Shown here: positions 35,231 to 43,955 of the stretch, piece after piece | Position numbering within the stretch: position 1 is the stretch's first letter | Layout: each line of letters starts with the position of its first letter | Source: Tautonia plasticadhaerens | GTDB taxonomy: Bacteria; Planctomycetota; Planctomycetia; Isosphaerales; Isosphaeraceae | DNA: 64,000 nucleotides | Assembly (NCBI RefSeq): GCF_007752535.1 | Contig: NZ_CP036426.1 | Span: 2,108,001-2,172,000 of the forward strand | Direction of reading: 5' to 3' | The notes under the pieces: generated by a model | Seen by the model: the letters and a program-made list of their open reading frames with translations, nothing else | Databases searched by the model: none | Told to the model about the DNA's origin: nothing | Made by a program: the position numbers and the translations under genes

Positions 35231-36643
35231 ATGCCCTCGCCGAAGGACGCCCGAGTCGTGGCCGCCTCGCTGTACTTCCTGCCGATCGAGACGCGGGTGC
35301 CGCTCAAGTTCGGGCTGGAGACCCTGACGCACGTCACCTGCGCCCGGGTCCGGCTGACGGTGGTCGACGGGGCCGGGACTCGGGCCGAGGGGTGGGGGGA
35401 AACCCCCTTGAGCGTGCAGTGGGCCTGGCCGGGGCCGTCGACGTTCGAGGACCGGCTGGGGGCGATGCAAGCCTTCTGCGTCGAGCTGGCCGGGGCCTGG
35501 TGCGAGCCGGGCCTCGGGGCCGGGCACCCGATCGAACTGGGGCACCGGTTCCTGGAAGACCGCCTGCCGGGCCTGACGGATCGGTTCAACGCGCGTGAGC
35601 GGGCCGGGGCCGAGCCGATGCCGAGGCTGGCGGCCCTGATCTGCGCCTCGGCCTTCGACCTGGCGCTGCATGACGCGTACGCCCTGCTGAACGGAGTGCC
35701 CGCGTACCAGGCGTACGGCCCCGAGTTCATGGCGAATGACCTGGGCCGTTACTTGGAGCCGGAGGCGGGCGGCCCGTCCTTCGCCGGGAGGTACCCGGCC
35801 GACTTCCTGGCGAGCGACCCTCCCCGGTCGCTGCCCGCCTGGCACCTGGTGGGGGGGAAGGACCCGATCGACCCGTCCGAGCTGACGGGGGAAGAGCCCG
35901 ACGACGGCTACCCGGTCCTGCTCCGGGACTGGATCGCGCGGGACGGCCTGAAGTGCCTGAAGATCAAGCTGCGGGGGGATGACCCGGCCTGGGACTTCGA
36001 CCGGGTGGCCCGGGTGGGGCGGATCGCCGAGGAGTCGGGGGTAGACTGGCTCTCGACCGACTTCAACTGCACCGTGCGGGACCCGGACTACGTCGACGAG
36101 ATCCTCGACCGCCTGCTGCGGGACGAGCCGAGGACTTTCGGAAAAATCCTCTACGTCGAGCAGCCCTTCCCGTACGACCTGGAGGCGCACCGGGTGGACG
36201 TCCGCTCCGTCTCGGCCCGGAAGCCGCTGTTCATGGACGAGAGCGCGCACGACTGGAAGCTCGTCCGGCTGGGGAGGTCGCTCGGCTGGACCGGGGTGGC
36301 GCTGAAGACCTGCAAGACGCAGACGGGGGCGCTGCTCTCCGCCTGCTGGGCGAAGGCGCACGGCATGACCCTGATGGTGCAGGACCTGACCAACCCGATG
36401 CTCGCTCAGATCCCCCACGTCCTGCTGGCGGCCCACGCGGGGACGATCATGGGGGTGGAGACCAACGCGATGCAGTTCTACCCCGAGGCCTCCGGCCCCG
36501 AGGCGGCCGTGCATCCGGGGCTCTATGCCCGGAGGGGGGGGCGGGTGGACTGGTCGAGCGTGACCGGCCCGGGGTTCGGCTATCGGATCGCCGAGATCGA
36601 TCGGGCGTTGCCGGAACCGGCGGCGGAGGTCGGCGAGGGCTAA
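35231..36643 (+). CDS. Enolase-superfamily (mandelate racemase / muconate lactonizing type) enzyme
   Basis: 470 residues, longer than the usual 360-400. The alpha/beta capping domain and TIM barrel are present, with the KxK base motif in CLKIKL, metal ligands at STDFNCT, VEQP and FMDES, and a further Lys in VALKTCKTQTG. The family abstracts a proton next to a carboxylate; typical substrates are sugar acids or dipeptides. The insert around residues 150-230 (EFMANDLGRYLEPEAGG...) sets it apart from the common subgroups. The reaction is not assignable. The divergent neighbours are secreted sugar-like proteins. Confidence 0.86.
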   Translation: MPSPKDARVVAASLYFLPIETRVPLKFGLETLTHVTCARVRLTVVDGAGTRAEGWGETPLSVQWAWPGPSTFEDRLGAMQAFCVELAGAWCEPGLGAGHPIELGHRFLEDRLPGLTDRFNARERAGAEPMPRLAALICASAFDLALHDAYALLNGVPAYQAYGPEFMANDLGRYLEPEAGGPSFAGRYPADFLASDPPRSLPAWHLVGGKDPIDPSELTGEEPDDGYPVLLRDWIARDGLKCLKIKLRGDDPAWDFDRVARVGRIAEESGVDWLSTDFNCTVRDPDYVDEILDRLLRDEPRTFGKILYVEQPFPYDLEAHRVDVRSVSARKPLFMDESAHDWKLVRLGRSLGWTGVALKTCKTQTGALLSACWAKAHGMTLMVQDLTNPMLAQIPHVLLAAHAGTIMGVETNAMQFYPEASGPEAAVHPGLYARRGGRVDWSSVTGPGFGYRIAEIDRALPEPAAEVGEG

Positions 36644-36689
36644 GCGGCCCGGGCCCCGACTCGGATTGACGGGGAGGGGAGGCGGCCCT

Positions 36690-38057
36690 ATGATCGCGCC
36701 CCTCGCTTCAGGGATGGACGACTCGACGATCAGGGACGATCTCGTGACGCACCTCGCGCTGCACTCGCCGCCGGAGCGCGGCCCGGCCGGGCCCGAACCC
36801 GGGCCGATGGCCCTGGTCGCCTGCCCCGACGCCCGGCCCCCCGCCTACCAGGCGGCCATCGGCCTCGCCGGTCGGGCCCAGCTCGACACGTTCCTCACCG
36901 GCTTCTACGACCGGGGAGACGGCCCGTTCCGACGGGTCGCCAGCCGGGTGCTCGACCAGGGCCGGCGCTCCCGGCTGGAGCGGGCGCTGGGGAGGAGGCA
37001 CCACCCCGACCTGCCGGGGGATCGGGTGCGGTCGACCCTGGCGTTCGACCTGGCACTGGCGGCCGAGAAGCGGCTGTCGGGCAAGTCCCGGCGGTCCGTC
37101 TCCCGGTGGCGGACCGAGCACTTCGACCGGACCCTGGAGGCCCGGATCCGCCGGGAGCCGCCGGGCGTGGCGTTCGTCTTCAGCGACGTGGGATCGGGCC
37201 ATGCGTTGCCGTTGTGCCGGTCGTGGGGCATCCCGACCGTGTTGAGCATGGTGCACGGGGACGTGAGGGAGGAGCGCCGGATCCTGGACGAGGAGGCCGA
37301 ACGCTGCCCGGAGGCGTTCGGGCTCTACCTCGGCGACGCGACGCTCGACCGGGCCGAGCTGGACTACCTGCACGGGCGTCGGCTGCGGGACCTGGAATAC
37401 GCCGACCTCGTGCTGGTCCCCTCGGGGCACATCGCCGGGGAATTGCGCAAGAACGGGTTCCCGGGCGACCGGATCCGGGTGGTGCCCTACGCCAGCGACG
37501 TCCGCCGGTTCCGCCCCGACCCGGCCAAGGTGCATGGGTCGGGCTGCACGTTCCTGTTCGCGGGGGGGATCAGCCAGCGGAAGGGGATCGCCTATCTGCT
37601 GAGGGCCTGGCAGTCGGTCCGGAGGCCCGGCTGGCGGCTGCAACTTCTGGGGGAGCCTCCCCGGGCGTTCGGGCCGCTGGCGCCGCTGCTGGTGGGGGTG
37701 GAGGTGCTCGGCCGGGTGCCGCACGGGGAGGTCCCGGCGGCGATGGCCCGGGCCGACGTCTTCGTCTTCCCGTCGCTGTTCGAGGGGTCGGCGGTGGTGA
37801 CCTACGAGGCCCTCTCCTGCGGCCTGCCGGGCGTGGTGACGCCGTCGAGCGGCTCGGTGGCCCGGGACGGGCTGGACGGGATCGTCGTGCCGCCGGCCGA
37901 CGTGGCGGCCCTGGCGGGGGCGATGGAGCGGCTCGGGTCGGATCCCGAGCTGAGGGCGTTCTGCTCCCGCAACGCCAGGAGCCAGGCCGAGCGGTTCGAC
38001 TGGCCGAGGTATCACCGGGCGGTCGTCGAGGCGGTGGGGGCGGTCGCGCCCCGCTGA
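36690..38057 (+). CDS. Glycosyltransferase family 4
   Basis: 455 residues. GT-B fold: the C-terminal half has IRVVPYASDVRRFRP, TFLFAGGISQRKGIAYLLRAW and the nucleotide-sugar site PSLFEGSAVVTYEALSCGLPGVVT (ExxxxxxE). No transmembrane segment, so it is cytoplasmic or peripheral. The ATG at 36690 follows GGGGAGGGGAGG; a second ATG at 36714 is possible. It is the first of four same-strand glycosyltransferase genes and probably adds one sugar of the exopolysaccharide repeat; donor and acceptor are unknown. Confidence 0.88.
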   Translation: MIAPLASGMDDSTIRDDLVTHLALHSPPERGPAGPEPGPMALVACPDARPPAYQAAIGLAGRAQLDTFLTGFYDRGDGPFRRVASRVLDQGRRSRLERALGRRHHPDLPGDRVRSTLAFDLALAAEKRLSGKSRRSVSRWRTEHFDRTLEARIRREPPGVAFVFSDVGSGHALPLCRSWGIPTVLSMVHGDVREERRILDEEAERCPEAFGLYLGDATLDRAELDYLHGRRLRDLEYADLVLVPSGHIAGELRKNGFPGDRIRVVPYASDVRRFRPDPAKVHGSGCTFLFAGGISQRKGIAYLLRAWQSVRRPGWRLQLLGEPPRAFGPLAPLLVGVEVLGRVPHGEVPAAMARADVFVFPSLFEGSAVVTYEALSCGLPGVVTPSSGSVARDGLDGIVVPPADVAALAGAMERLGSDPELRAFCSRNARSQAERFDWPRYHRAVVEAVGAVAPR

Positions 38058-38114
38058 GGGGATCGGGCATCGGCATCGGGCGGACGGGCGACGGATCGAT
38101 CGAGGAGTTCGCAC

Positions 38115-39299
38115 ATGGACCTGGCGATCAGCTTCACCAACCTCGGCCCCTACCACCTGGCCCGGCTGAGGGCGGCGGCGATCCTGCTGTCGAGGCAGGG
38201 GGGGACGCTCACCGCGTACGAGACGGCGTCGGTCGAGCGGCTCTATCCGTGGCAGGTGGCGACCCGGGAGGAGCCGTTCCGGAGGGTCGTCCTGTTCCCC
38301 GACCGGGCGCTGGAGGACGTCCCCTCGGGCGACTGCGCCATGGCGATGGAGGAGGCGCTGGACCGGGACCGGCCCGACGCCGTCGCCGCGACCGGGTACG
38401 TCCGGCCCGAGGCCCTGGCGGCGGCGCGGTGGGCCCGGAAGACCGGCAGGGCGTCGGTCCTGCTCTCCGAGAGCCAGGAGATCGACCGCCCCCGCCCCTG
38501 GTGGAAGGAGGCGGTCAAGCGTCGCCGGCTGCGGCTCTTCGACTCGGCCCTGGTGGGGGGCGAGTCGCACCGGGCCTACCTCGAGACCCTGGGGATGCCC
38601 GGCGACCGGATCGCGCTGGGCTACAACGCCGTGGACAACGTCTCCTACGCGGCGCGGGCGCAGGCGAGCCGGAGGTCCCCCGAGGGGGCGGCGGGCCGCC
38701 CGGGTCGGCCGTACTTCCTGAGCGTCTGCCGGTTCGCCCGGGAGAAGAACCTGCCCGCACTGATCGACGCCTACGCCCGGTATCGGGGGGCGGTCGGCGA
38801 GGCGTCGGCCTGGGACCTGGTGCTCTGCGGGGGCGGCCCGGAGGCGGACGAGGTGGCCCGGGCGATCTCCCGGAGCGGGGCCGGGGGGTCGATCCACCGG
38901 CCGGGGTTCTTGCAGGCGGATCGGCTGGCGCCCTGGTACGCCTTCGCCTCGGCGTTCGTGCTGGCGAGCCGGTCGGAGCCCTGGGGCCTGGTCGTGAACG
39001 AGGCGGCGGCCTGCGGGCTCCCCCTGCTCGTGAGCGACCGGGCCGGCGCCGCCGGGACGCTCGTCCCCGACCCGGCCGGGACCACCGGGATGCGGTTCGA
39101 CCCGACCCGGGTCGCCTCGATCGCCGGGGCCTTGCAGTGGATGGCCTCGCGGACGGACGAGCAGCGCGAGGCGATGGGCCGACGGGCCGCCGAGGAGGTG
39201 GCCAGGTGGGGGCCGGAGCGGTTCGCCTCGGGGCTGATCGAGGCGGTCGAAATCGCCTCGGCCTCGCCGAGGGGCCGGCGCCTGGCGAGGGCCTCGTGA
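38115..39299 (+). CDS. Glycosyltransferase family 4
   Basis: 394 residues, starting after GAGGAG at a 9-base spacing. GT-B features: YFLSVCRFAREKNLPALIDAYARY, VLCGGGPEADEVARAI, and ASRSEPWGLVVNEAAACGLPLLVS (ExxxxxxE-type site). The N-terminus MDLAISFTNLGPYHLARLRAA matches transferases that act on lipid-linked sugars. Gap of 57 bases from the previous gene. Confidence 0.88.
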   Translation: MDLAISFTNLGPYHLARLRAAAILLSRQGGTLTAYETASVERLYPWQVATREEPFRRVVLFPDRALEDVPSGDCAMAMEEALDRDRPDAVAATGYVRPEALAAARWARKTGRASVLLSESQEIDRPRPWWKEAVKRRRLRLFDSALVGGESHRAYLETLGMPGDRIALGYNAVDNVSYAARAQASRRSPEGAAGRPGRPYFLSVCRFAREKNLPALIDAYARYRGAVGEASAWDLVLCGGGPEADEVARAISRSGAGGSIHRPGFLQADRLAPWYAFASAFVLASRSEPWGLVVNEAAACGLPLLVSDRAGAAGTLVPDPAGTTGMRFDPTRVASIAGALQWMASRTDEQREAMGRRAAEEVARWGPERFASGLIEAVEIASASPRGRRLARAS

Positions 39300-39351
39300 G
39301 CGGGGCAGAGGCCCTTGGGATCGGATCGACGACCTTGCAAGGACGCACACC

Positions 39352-40374
39352 ATGACCATCACCGAGACGGCGACGCCCGCGGCCCGACCCCGATCGCCTC
39401 GACCGGCCTCCCGGGGGGCGTCGGGCTGGCTGCACCTCTGCAACGGCCTGGACCCGAGGCGGGACGGCGGGATGGTGCCGAGCATCCTCGGGATGACCGG
39501 GGCCCTGGTCGGCCGGGGGACCCGGGTCGAGATCGTCACCCCCACCCCGTCGAGGACGGACGCGTTCACCCTTCCCGAGGGCCTGACCCTCCGGGGGCCC
39601 GAGGCGGACCTCGTCTCCGCCGTGAAGGGGGCCGAGGTGGTGCACATGCACGGCCTCTGGCAGGGGCATACCCGACGCGGGGCCTCGGCGGCGAGGAGGG
39701 CCGGGGTGCCGTACCTGATCGCGGCCCACGGGATGGCCGAGCCCTGGGCGCTGCGGCACAAGGCCCTGAAGAAGAAGGTCTACACGGCGCTGGTCGAGGG
39801 GCCGAACCTCCGGGGGGCCTCCTGCCTGCACGCGCTGTCGAGGCCCGAGGTCGGCCACCTGAGGGCGATCGCCCCCGACGCCACCGTCTGCTTCGTGCCC
39901 AACGGGGTCGACCTGGCGCCGTTCGACCGCCTGTCTCCCCGTTCGGAACTGGAGGCGGAGCATCCCGAGCTGCAAGGCAAGTTCCTGCTGCTGTTCCTGG
40001 GACGGCTGCACGCCAAGAAGGGGCTCGACCTGCTGGCCGGTGCCATGGGGGTGCTCTCGAAGTCTCGCCCCGACCTGCACGTGCTCCTGGCCGGGCACGA
40101 CGACGGGGCGCTCGGCCCCTTCCTGGGACGGATGCGGGAGCAGGGCCTGGCCGACCGGGTGACGCGGCTCGGGCACGTCTCGGGGGAGTCGGCGAGGAGG
40201 GCCTGGGGGGCGGCCGACGCCTTCGCGCTGCCGAGCTACAGCGAGGGGTTCAGCATGGCGATCCTGGAGGCCCTGGCCAGCCGGCTGCCGACCCTGATCA
40301 CCACCGCCTGCCACTTCCCGGAGCTGGCCGGGGCGGGGGGGGGATCGTCGTCGAGCCGGACCAGGCCGGGGTGA
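39352..40374 (+). CDS. Glycosyltransferase family 4, C-terminus lost by frameshift
   Basis: 340 residues as read. GT-B domain with WLHLCNGLDPRRDGGMVPSILGMTGAL, CFVPNGVDLAPFDR, LLLFLGRLHAKKGLDLLAGAM and ALPSYSEGFSMAILEALASRLPTLIT. Just after TACHFPELAGAGG the frame enters a G9 run (40335-40343) and ends in the spurious GSSSSRTRPG. The expected continuation, IVVEPDQAGVTRGLRELLDRSPRERAELG, is present in another frame to 40556. One extra G or two fewer would restore a 400-residue protein. So it is either a sequencing or assembly error, a real mutation, or slippage-controlled. Confidence 0.82.
   Translation: MTITETATPAARPRSPRPASRGASGWLHLCNGLDPRRDGGMVPSILGMTGALVGRGTRVEIVTPTPSRTDAFTLPEGLTLRGPEADLVSAVKGAEVVHMHGLWQGHTRRGASAARRAGVPYLIAAHGMAEPWALRHKALKKKVYTALVEGPNLRGASCLHALSRPEVGHLRAIAPDATVCFVPNGVDLAPFDRLSPRSELEAEHPELQGKFLLLFLGRLHAKKGLDLLAGAMGVLSKSRPDLHVLLAGHDDGALGPFLGRMREQGLADRVTRLGHVSGESARRAWGAADAFALPSYSEGFSMAILEALASRLPTLITTACHFPELAGAGGGSSSSRTRPG
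40335..40343 (+). other. G9 homopolymer at the frameshift point
   Basis: Nine G in a row at the exact place where the reading frame of the glycosyltransferase breaks. Several other G or C runs of 9-10 occur within intact genes of the window. Confidence 0.85.
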
Positions 40375-40556
40375 CCCGGGGGCTCCGGGAGCTGCTCGAC
40401 CGCTCCCCCCGGGAGCGGGCCGAGCTGGGATTGCGGGGCCGGGCGCTGGTCGAGCGGTCGTACACCTGGGGCCGCCAGGCCGAGAAACTGGCCGGGGTCT
40501 ACCGCTGGCTGGCCGGCGGCGGGTCCAGGCCCGAGGCGATCGAGGCGGCGGCCTGA
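40344..40556 (+). pseudogene. Detached C-terminal part of the frameshifted glycosyltransferase
   Basis: In the frame starting ATC at 40344 the sequence reads VVEPDQAGVTRGLRELLDRS through YTWGRQAEKLAGVYRWLAGG to a TGA at 40554-40556. This is the usual terminal helix pair of family 4 transferases and has no start of its own. Confidence 0.8.
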
Positions 40557-40615
40557 CCGGGGATGCCGGGACCGCCTTCCCGATCAACCGAGCACGGATC
40601 GAAGGAGCATCGCCG

Positions 40616-41536
40616 ATGGCGACCATCGCCGAATCGAGGGCCGACGCGACGAGCACGCCCGGGACGGCCCGGGTGCCGGTCAGCGTGATCGTGCCGGTGA
40701 AGAACGAGGCCGGGAACCTGCGGAGGTGCCTGCCCGCCCTGTCCTGGGCCGACGAGGTGTTCGTCGTCGACAGCCAGAGCACCGACGAGACGGCCGAGGT
40801 GGCCGAGGAGCACGGCGCGACCGTCGTCCAGTTCCGCTTCAACGGCACGTACCCGAAGAAGAAGAACTGGGCGCTCGATGCGATCGACTTCCGCAACGAC
40901 TGGGTCCTGATCGTCGACGCCGACGAGGTGGTGCCGCCCGCGCTGGCCCGGGAGATCGCCGGGAAGGTCGAGTCGGGCGCGCTCGACGGTTATTACCTGA
41001 ACATGAAATACTATTTCCTCGGCCGCCGGATCCGGCATTGCGGCTACGCCGAGTGCTGGAACCTCCGGTTCTTCAAGCACCGGCTCGGGCGGTACGAGCG
41101 GATGCCCGTCTCGCCGGGGTCGAGGACGGGGGACAACGAGGCGCACGAGCACGTCGAGCTGGAGGGCAGGGTCGGCCGGCTGGAACACGAGCTGGACCAC
41201 CACGCCTACCCGACCATCGACTCCTGGGTCGAGAAGCACAACCGGTACGCCTCGTGGGAGGCCGAGCAGTTCGAGCGGTTCCTGCACGAGCCGGTGCCGT
41301 CGGGGATCGGCCGGGGGAAGCGGCTCAAGCGGCTGCTGAAGAAGGTGTACCTGAGGCTGCCGATGCGGCCGGTGGTCCGGTTCGTCTACGCCTACGTGAT
41401 CCGGCTCGGGTTCCTGGACGGCAAGCCGGGCCTGGCGTTCTGCGCCCTGCTGTCGTTCTACGACTTCCTCTGCTGGGCGAAGGTCTACGAGCGCCGGGTC
41501 GCCGGGGGGGGGGAGGTCCGGGCGACGGCCCCGTAG
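40616..41536 (+). CDS. Glycosyltransferase family 2
   Basis: 306 residues, starting after AAGGAG. GT-A fold: VSVIVPVKNEAGNLRRCLPALSWADEVFVVDSQSTDET, the metal-binding VDADEVV and later WNLRFFKHRLGRYERMPVSPG. It resembles the WaaE/KdtX-like branch, which transfers heptose or hexose to lipid-linked acceptors. There are two short amphipathic helices at the end but no clear membrane anchor. Its last 52 bases overlap the end of the convergent glycosyltransferase gene, within which lies a G10 run (41504-41513). Confidence 0.88.
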   Translation: MATIAESRADATSTPGTARVPVSVIVPVKNEAGNLRRCLPALSWADEVFVVDSQSTDETAEVAEEHGATVVQFRFNGTYPKKKNWALDAIDFRNDWVLIVDADEVVPPALAREIAGKVESGALDGYYLNMKYYFLGRRIRHCGYAECWNLRFFKHRLGRYERMPVSPGSRTGDNEAHEHVELEGRVGRLEHELDHHAYPTIDSWVEKHNRYASWEAEQFERFLHEPVPSGIGRGKRLKRLLKKVYLRLPMRPVVRFVYAYVIRLGFLDGKPGLAFCALLSFYDFLCWAKVYERRVAGGGEVRATAP

Positions 41537-42588
41537 AGCGAGGCGAGGGCGTCGGCCTCGCGGTCGGGGTCGAGGTGGGTGCAGGCCCAGGCCCGGGCCC
41601 GGTCGGCCAGGGACCGGGCGAGCAGGGGCCGGTCGAGCATCGAGAGCAGGGCCCGGGCCAGGGCGGCGGGGTCCCCGGGGGGGACGAGCAGGCCGAGGTC
41701 CCCGGGGGAGAGCAGCTGCCGGAGGCCGTCGAGGTCGGGGGCGACGCAGGGCCTGCCGGCGGCCATCGCGGCCATCAGGTGCCGGCCGCAGGAGGGGACC
41801 GCGGAGGGCTGGTGGTAGACGTCGACCACCCCCCAGAAGGCGTCCTCCAGCGTCGAGGGGCCGGCGAAGGTGAGGCGGTCGGCGATGCCGAGGCGGTCGG
41901 CCCGGCGGCGGACCCGGGACTCCCCGGGCCCGAGCCCGACGACGAGGAACTCCACGTCCCGGCCGGTCTCGACGACCCGGTGGACCGCGTCCAGGAAGGT
42001 CTCGAACCCGGATCCGGGGCCGAGCCGGCCCATCGCGCCGATGACCGGGACGCGGCCGACCGGCGGGGAGCCGTCGGCCGGCCCGGGGTCGGCCGGGGGG
42101 TCGAAGCCGGGGGGGATGACCCGGACCAGCCGGCCGATCGCGCGGTCCCTGGCGTCGAGCAGGGCGGCCATGCGGGCGTCGCAGGCGACCACGGCGGCGA
42201 GCCCCCGGGGGTCGAGCCGGGAGGGGCCGTCGAGCCCGGCGTCGTCCTCGACCGTCCGGATCAGGGGCAAGTCGCGGAGTCGGGCCAGCACGGCGGCGGC
42301 CCCGGCCGCCTCGTCGTGGAGGGCGTGGACGAGGTCGGGGCGGAAGTCGGGGTCGGCCATCGGCAGCCGACGGGCCGAGGCCCGGGCGAGCCAGGGGCGG
42401 GCGAGCCAGGGCTCTTCCAGGGGGTCCACCCCATGCTCCCTCAGCTCCGTCCCCCCCCCGGGCAGGACGACCCGGGCCGAGACCCCCCGGGAGGCCAGGC
42501 GGTCGACCAGCCGGGCCAGCCGCCTCGCCTCCCCGGTCCGGGAGGGGTGGCCGCCCAGCAGGGCGACCGTGATCGGGGCCTCGGCCAT
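41485..42588 (-). CDS. Glycosyltransferase family 4
   Basis: 367 residues; the start at 42588 gives MAEAPITVALLGGHPSRTGEARRLARLVDRLASRG. GT-B fold with VRVIPPGFDP, VPVIGAMGRLGPGSGFETFLDAV and a terminal site HQPSAVPSCGRHLMAAMAAGRPCVAP; the second Glu of the usual ExxxxxxE motif is not seen, so activity is less certain than for its neighbours. It faces the other four transferases and overlaps the family 2 gene tail to tail. Confidence 0.8.
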   Translation of the reverse strand: MAEAPITVALLGGHPSRTGEARRLARLVDRLASRGVSARVVLPGGGTELREHGVDPLEEPWLARPWLARASARRLPMADPDFRPDLVHALHDEAAGAAAVLARLRDLPLIRTVEDDAGLDGPSRLDPRGLAAVVACDARMAALLDARDRAIGRLVRVIPPGFDPPADPGPADGSPPVGRVPVIGAMGRLGPGSGFETFLDAVHRVVETGRDVEFLVVGLGPGESRVRRRADRLGIADRLTFAGPSTLEDAFWGVVDVYHQPSAVPSCGRHLMAAMAAGRPCVAPDLDGLRQLLSPGDLGLLVPPGDPAALARALLSMLDRPLLARSLADRARAWACTHLDPDREADALASLYGAVARTSPPPATRRS

Positions 42589-42781
42589 CAACCGCCTCGC
42601 TCTCCGGCTCGGTTCGGGTCGGGGGGCCGGTCGCGAGGCCCATCGGCGTCCGGGTCGAACCATACCACACCGGCGGGGGCGGCGCCTCTCGGGGAGTCGG
42701 CCGGGCCGGGGGGCCCGGGGACGCCCCCGGGCTCGCAACGGGGAGGGGAGGGGGGATCGCCGAAGTCGGGGATCGGGGGCG

Positions 42782-42810
42782 TGGAAACGGGGGAGGGGGG
42801 GGCGTATAAT
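42782..42810 (+). promoter_or_regulatory. Predicted sigma70-type promoter of the MoxR operon
   Basis: A perfect TATAAT (42805-42810) with TGGAAA 17 bases upstream (42782-42787, four of six matches). It is among the best promoter matches in the window. The leader to the ATG at 42899 is about 82 bases. Confidence 0.6.
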
Positions 42811-42812
42811 CG

Positions 42813-42836
42813 CCGGATCGAATCGAGACGATCCGG
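42813..42836 (+). promoter_or_regulatory. Palindrome just downstream of the MoxR promoter
   Basis: CCGGATCG (42813-42820) and CGATCCGG (42829-42836), perfect arms with an 8-base spacer, begin two bases after the -10 box. It could be an operator blocking initiation or a hairpin at the 5' end of the mRNA. Confidence 0.45.
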
Positions 42837-42898
42837 AGGGATCGAACGGATCGGCGTCCCGCCCAGGATTCCCCCGACGAGCGAGCCCCGGATCGCCC

Positions 42899-43876
42899 AT
42901 GAGTGCCCCGACCATCGACGAGCTGACCGCGCCGGACCTCGAATCGCTGCTGCCGCTGCTCGATCGCCTGACGGAGAACGTCGGCTCGGTGGTGCTGGGC
43001 AAGCCGGAGGTGATCCGCCTGGTGCTGGTCGCCCTGCTGGCCGAGGGGCACCTGCTGATCGAGGACGTGCCGGGGGTGGGCAAGACGCTGCTGGCCCGGG
43101 CCCTGGCGGCGAGCATCGATTGCAGCTTCCGCCGGGTGCAGTTCACTCCGGACCTGCTGCCGTCGGACATCCTCGGTTCGAGCGTCTACAACTCGGGGAC
43201 CGGGGAATTCGTCTTCAAGCCGGGCCCGCTGTTCGCCAACGTGATCCTCGCCGACGAGATCAACCGGACCACGCCGAGGACCCAGAGCGCCCTGCTGGAG
43301 GCGATGGGGGACCGCCAGGTGTCGGTCGAGGGGAAGTCGTACCCGCTCGAGCCGCCGTTCCTGGTGCTGGCGACCCAGAACCCGTACGAGTTCGAGGGGA
43401 CCTACGTCCTGCCCGAGAGCCAGCTCGACCGCTTCATGATGCGGATCCGGATGGGGTATCCGATCCCCAGCGAGGAGCGGCACATCCTGACCAGCCACCG
43501 GGGGGGGGAGCCGGTCGAGGACCTCAGGCCGGTGCTCTCGCGGGAGGAGGTGCTCCGGCTGCAGCACGCCTCCCGGGCGGTCCGGGTCGACGACGCGATC
43601 GCCGACTACCTGATGGAGATCGTGCACGCGACCCGGGACAGCGAGGACCTGAACGTCGGCGTCAGCACCCGGGGGGCGTTGACGCTCTACCGGGCCGCCC
43701 AGGGCTTCGCCCTGGTCCAGGGCCGGTCGTTCGTGGTGCCCGACGACATCAAGGCGATGAGCCTGCCGGTCCTGGCGCACCGGGTGGTCGGCAAGTCGTT
43801 CCTCCAGGCCGGCGAGTTCAACGCCTCCGAGGCGATCATCCGGGACCTGGTGGACCGCATCCGGGTGCCGGCCTGA
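42899..43876 (+). CDS. MoxR-family AAA+ ATPase
   Basis: 325 residues. AAA+ motor with Walker A DVPGVGKTLLARALA (Gly59-Thr63), Walker B VILADEINR, and sensor 1 VLATQNPYEFEGTYVLPE. The lid domain contains GVSTRGALTLYRAAQ. MoxR ATPases work as chaperones for partner proteins with metal-binding or DUF58 domains. Here the DUF58 gene and a transglutaminase-like gene follow, the standard three-gene set, likely one operon from the promoter at 42782. Confidence 0.95.
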   Translation: MSAPTIDELTAPDLESLLPLLDRLTENVGSVVLGKPEVIRLVLVALLAEGHLLIEDVPGVGKTLLARALAASIDCSFRRVQFTPDLLPSDILGSSVYNSGTGEFVFKPGPLFANVILADEINRTTPRTQSALLEAMGDRQVSVEGKSYPLEPPFLVLATQNPYEFEGTYVLPESQLDRFMMRIRMGYPIPSEERHILTSHRGGEPVEDLRPVLSREEVLRLQHASRAVRVDDAIADYLMEIVHATRDSEDLNVGVSTRGALTLYRAAQGFALVQGRSFVVPDDIKAMSLPVLAHRVVGKSFLQAGEFNASEAIIRDLVDRIRVPA

Positions 43877-43955
43877 TTCCCCTCCCCCCCGGGGCCGTCC
43901 CGCTCCCGCTCCCGTCCCGCACCCTCCGCCCTGACCCCACCGGGGATCGCTCCGC

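Larger units (their letters stand above)
42589..42898. other. 310-base divergent gap before the MoxR operon
   Basis: Contains the promoter at 42782-42810 and the palindrome at 42813-42836, both pointing to the MoxR gene. Nothing else is supported; a run of G-rich sequence lies in the middle. Confidence 0.5.
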
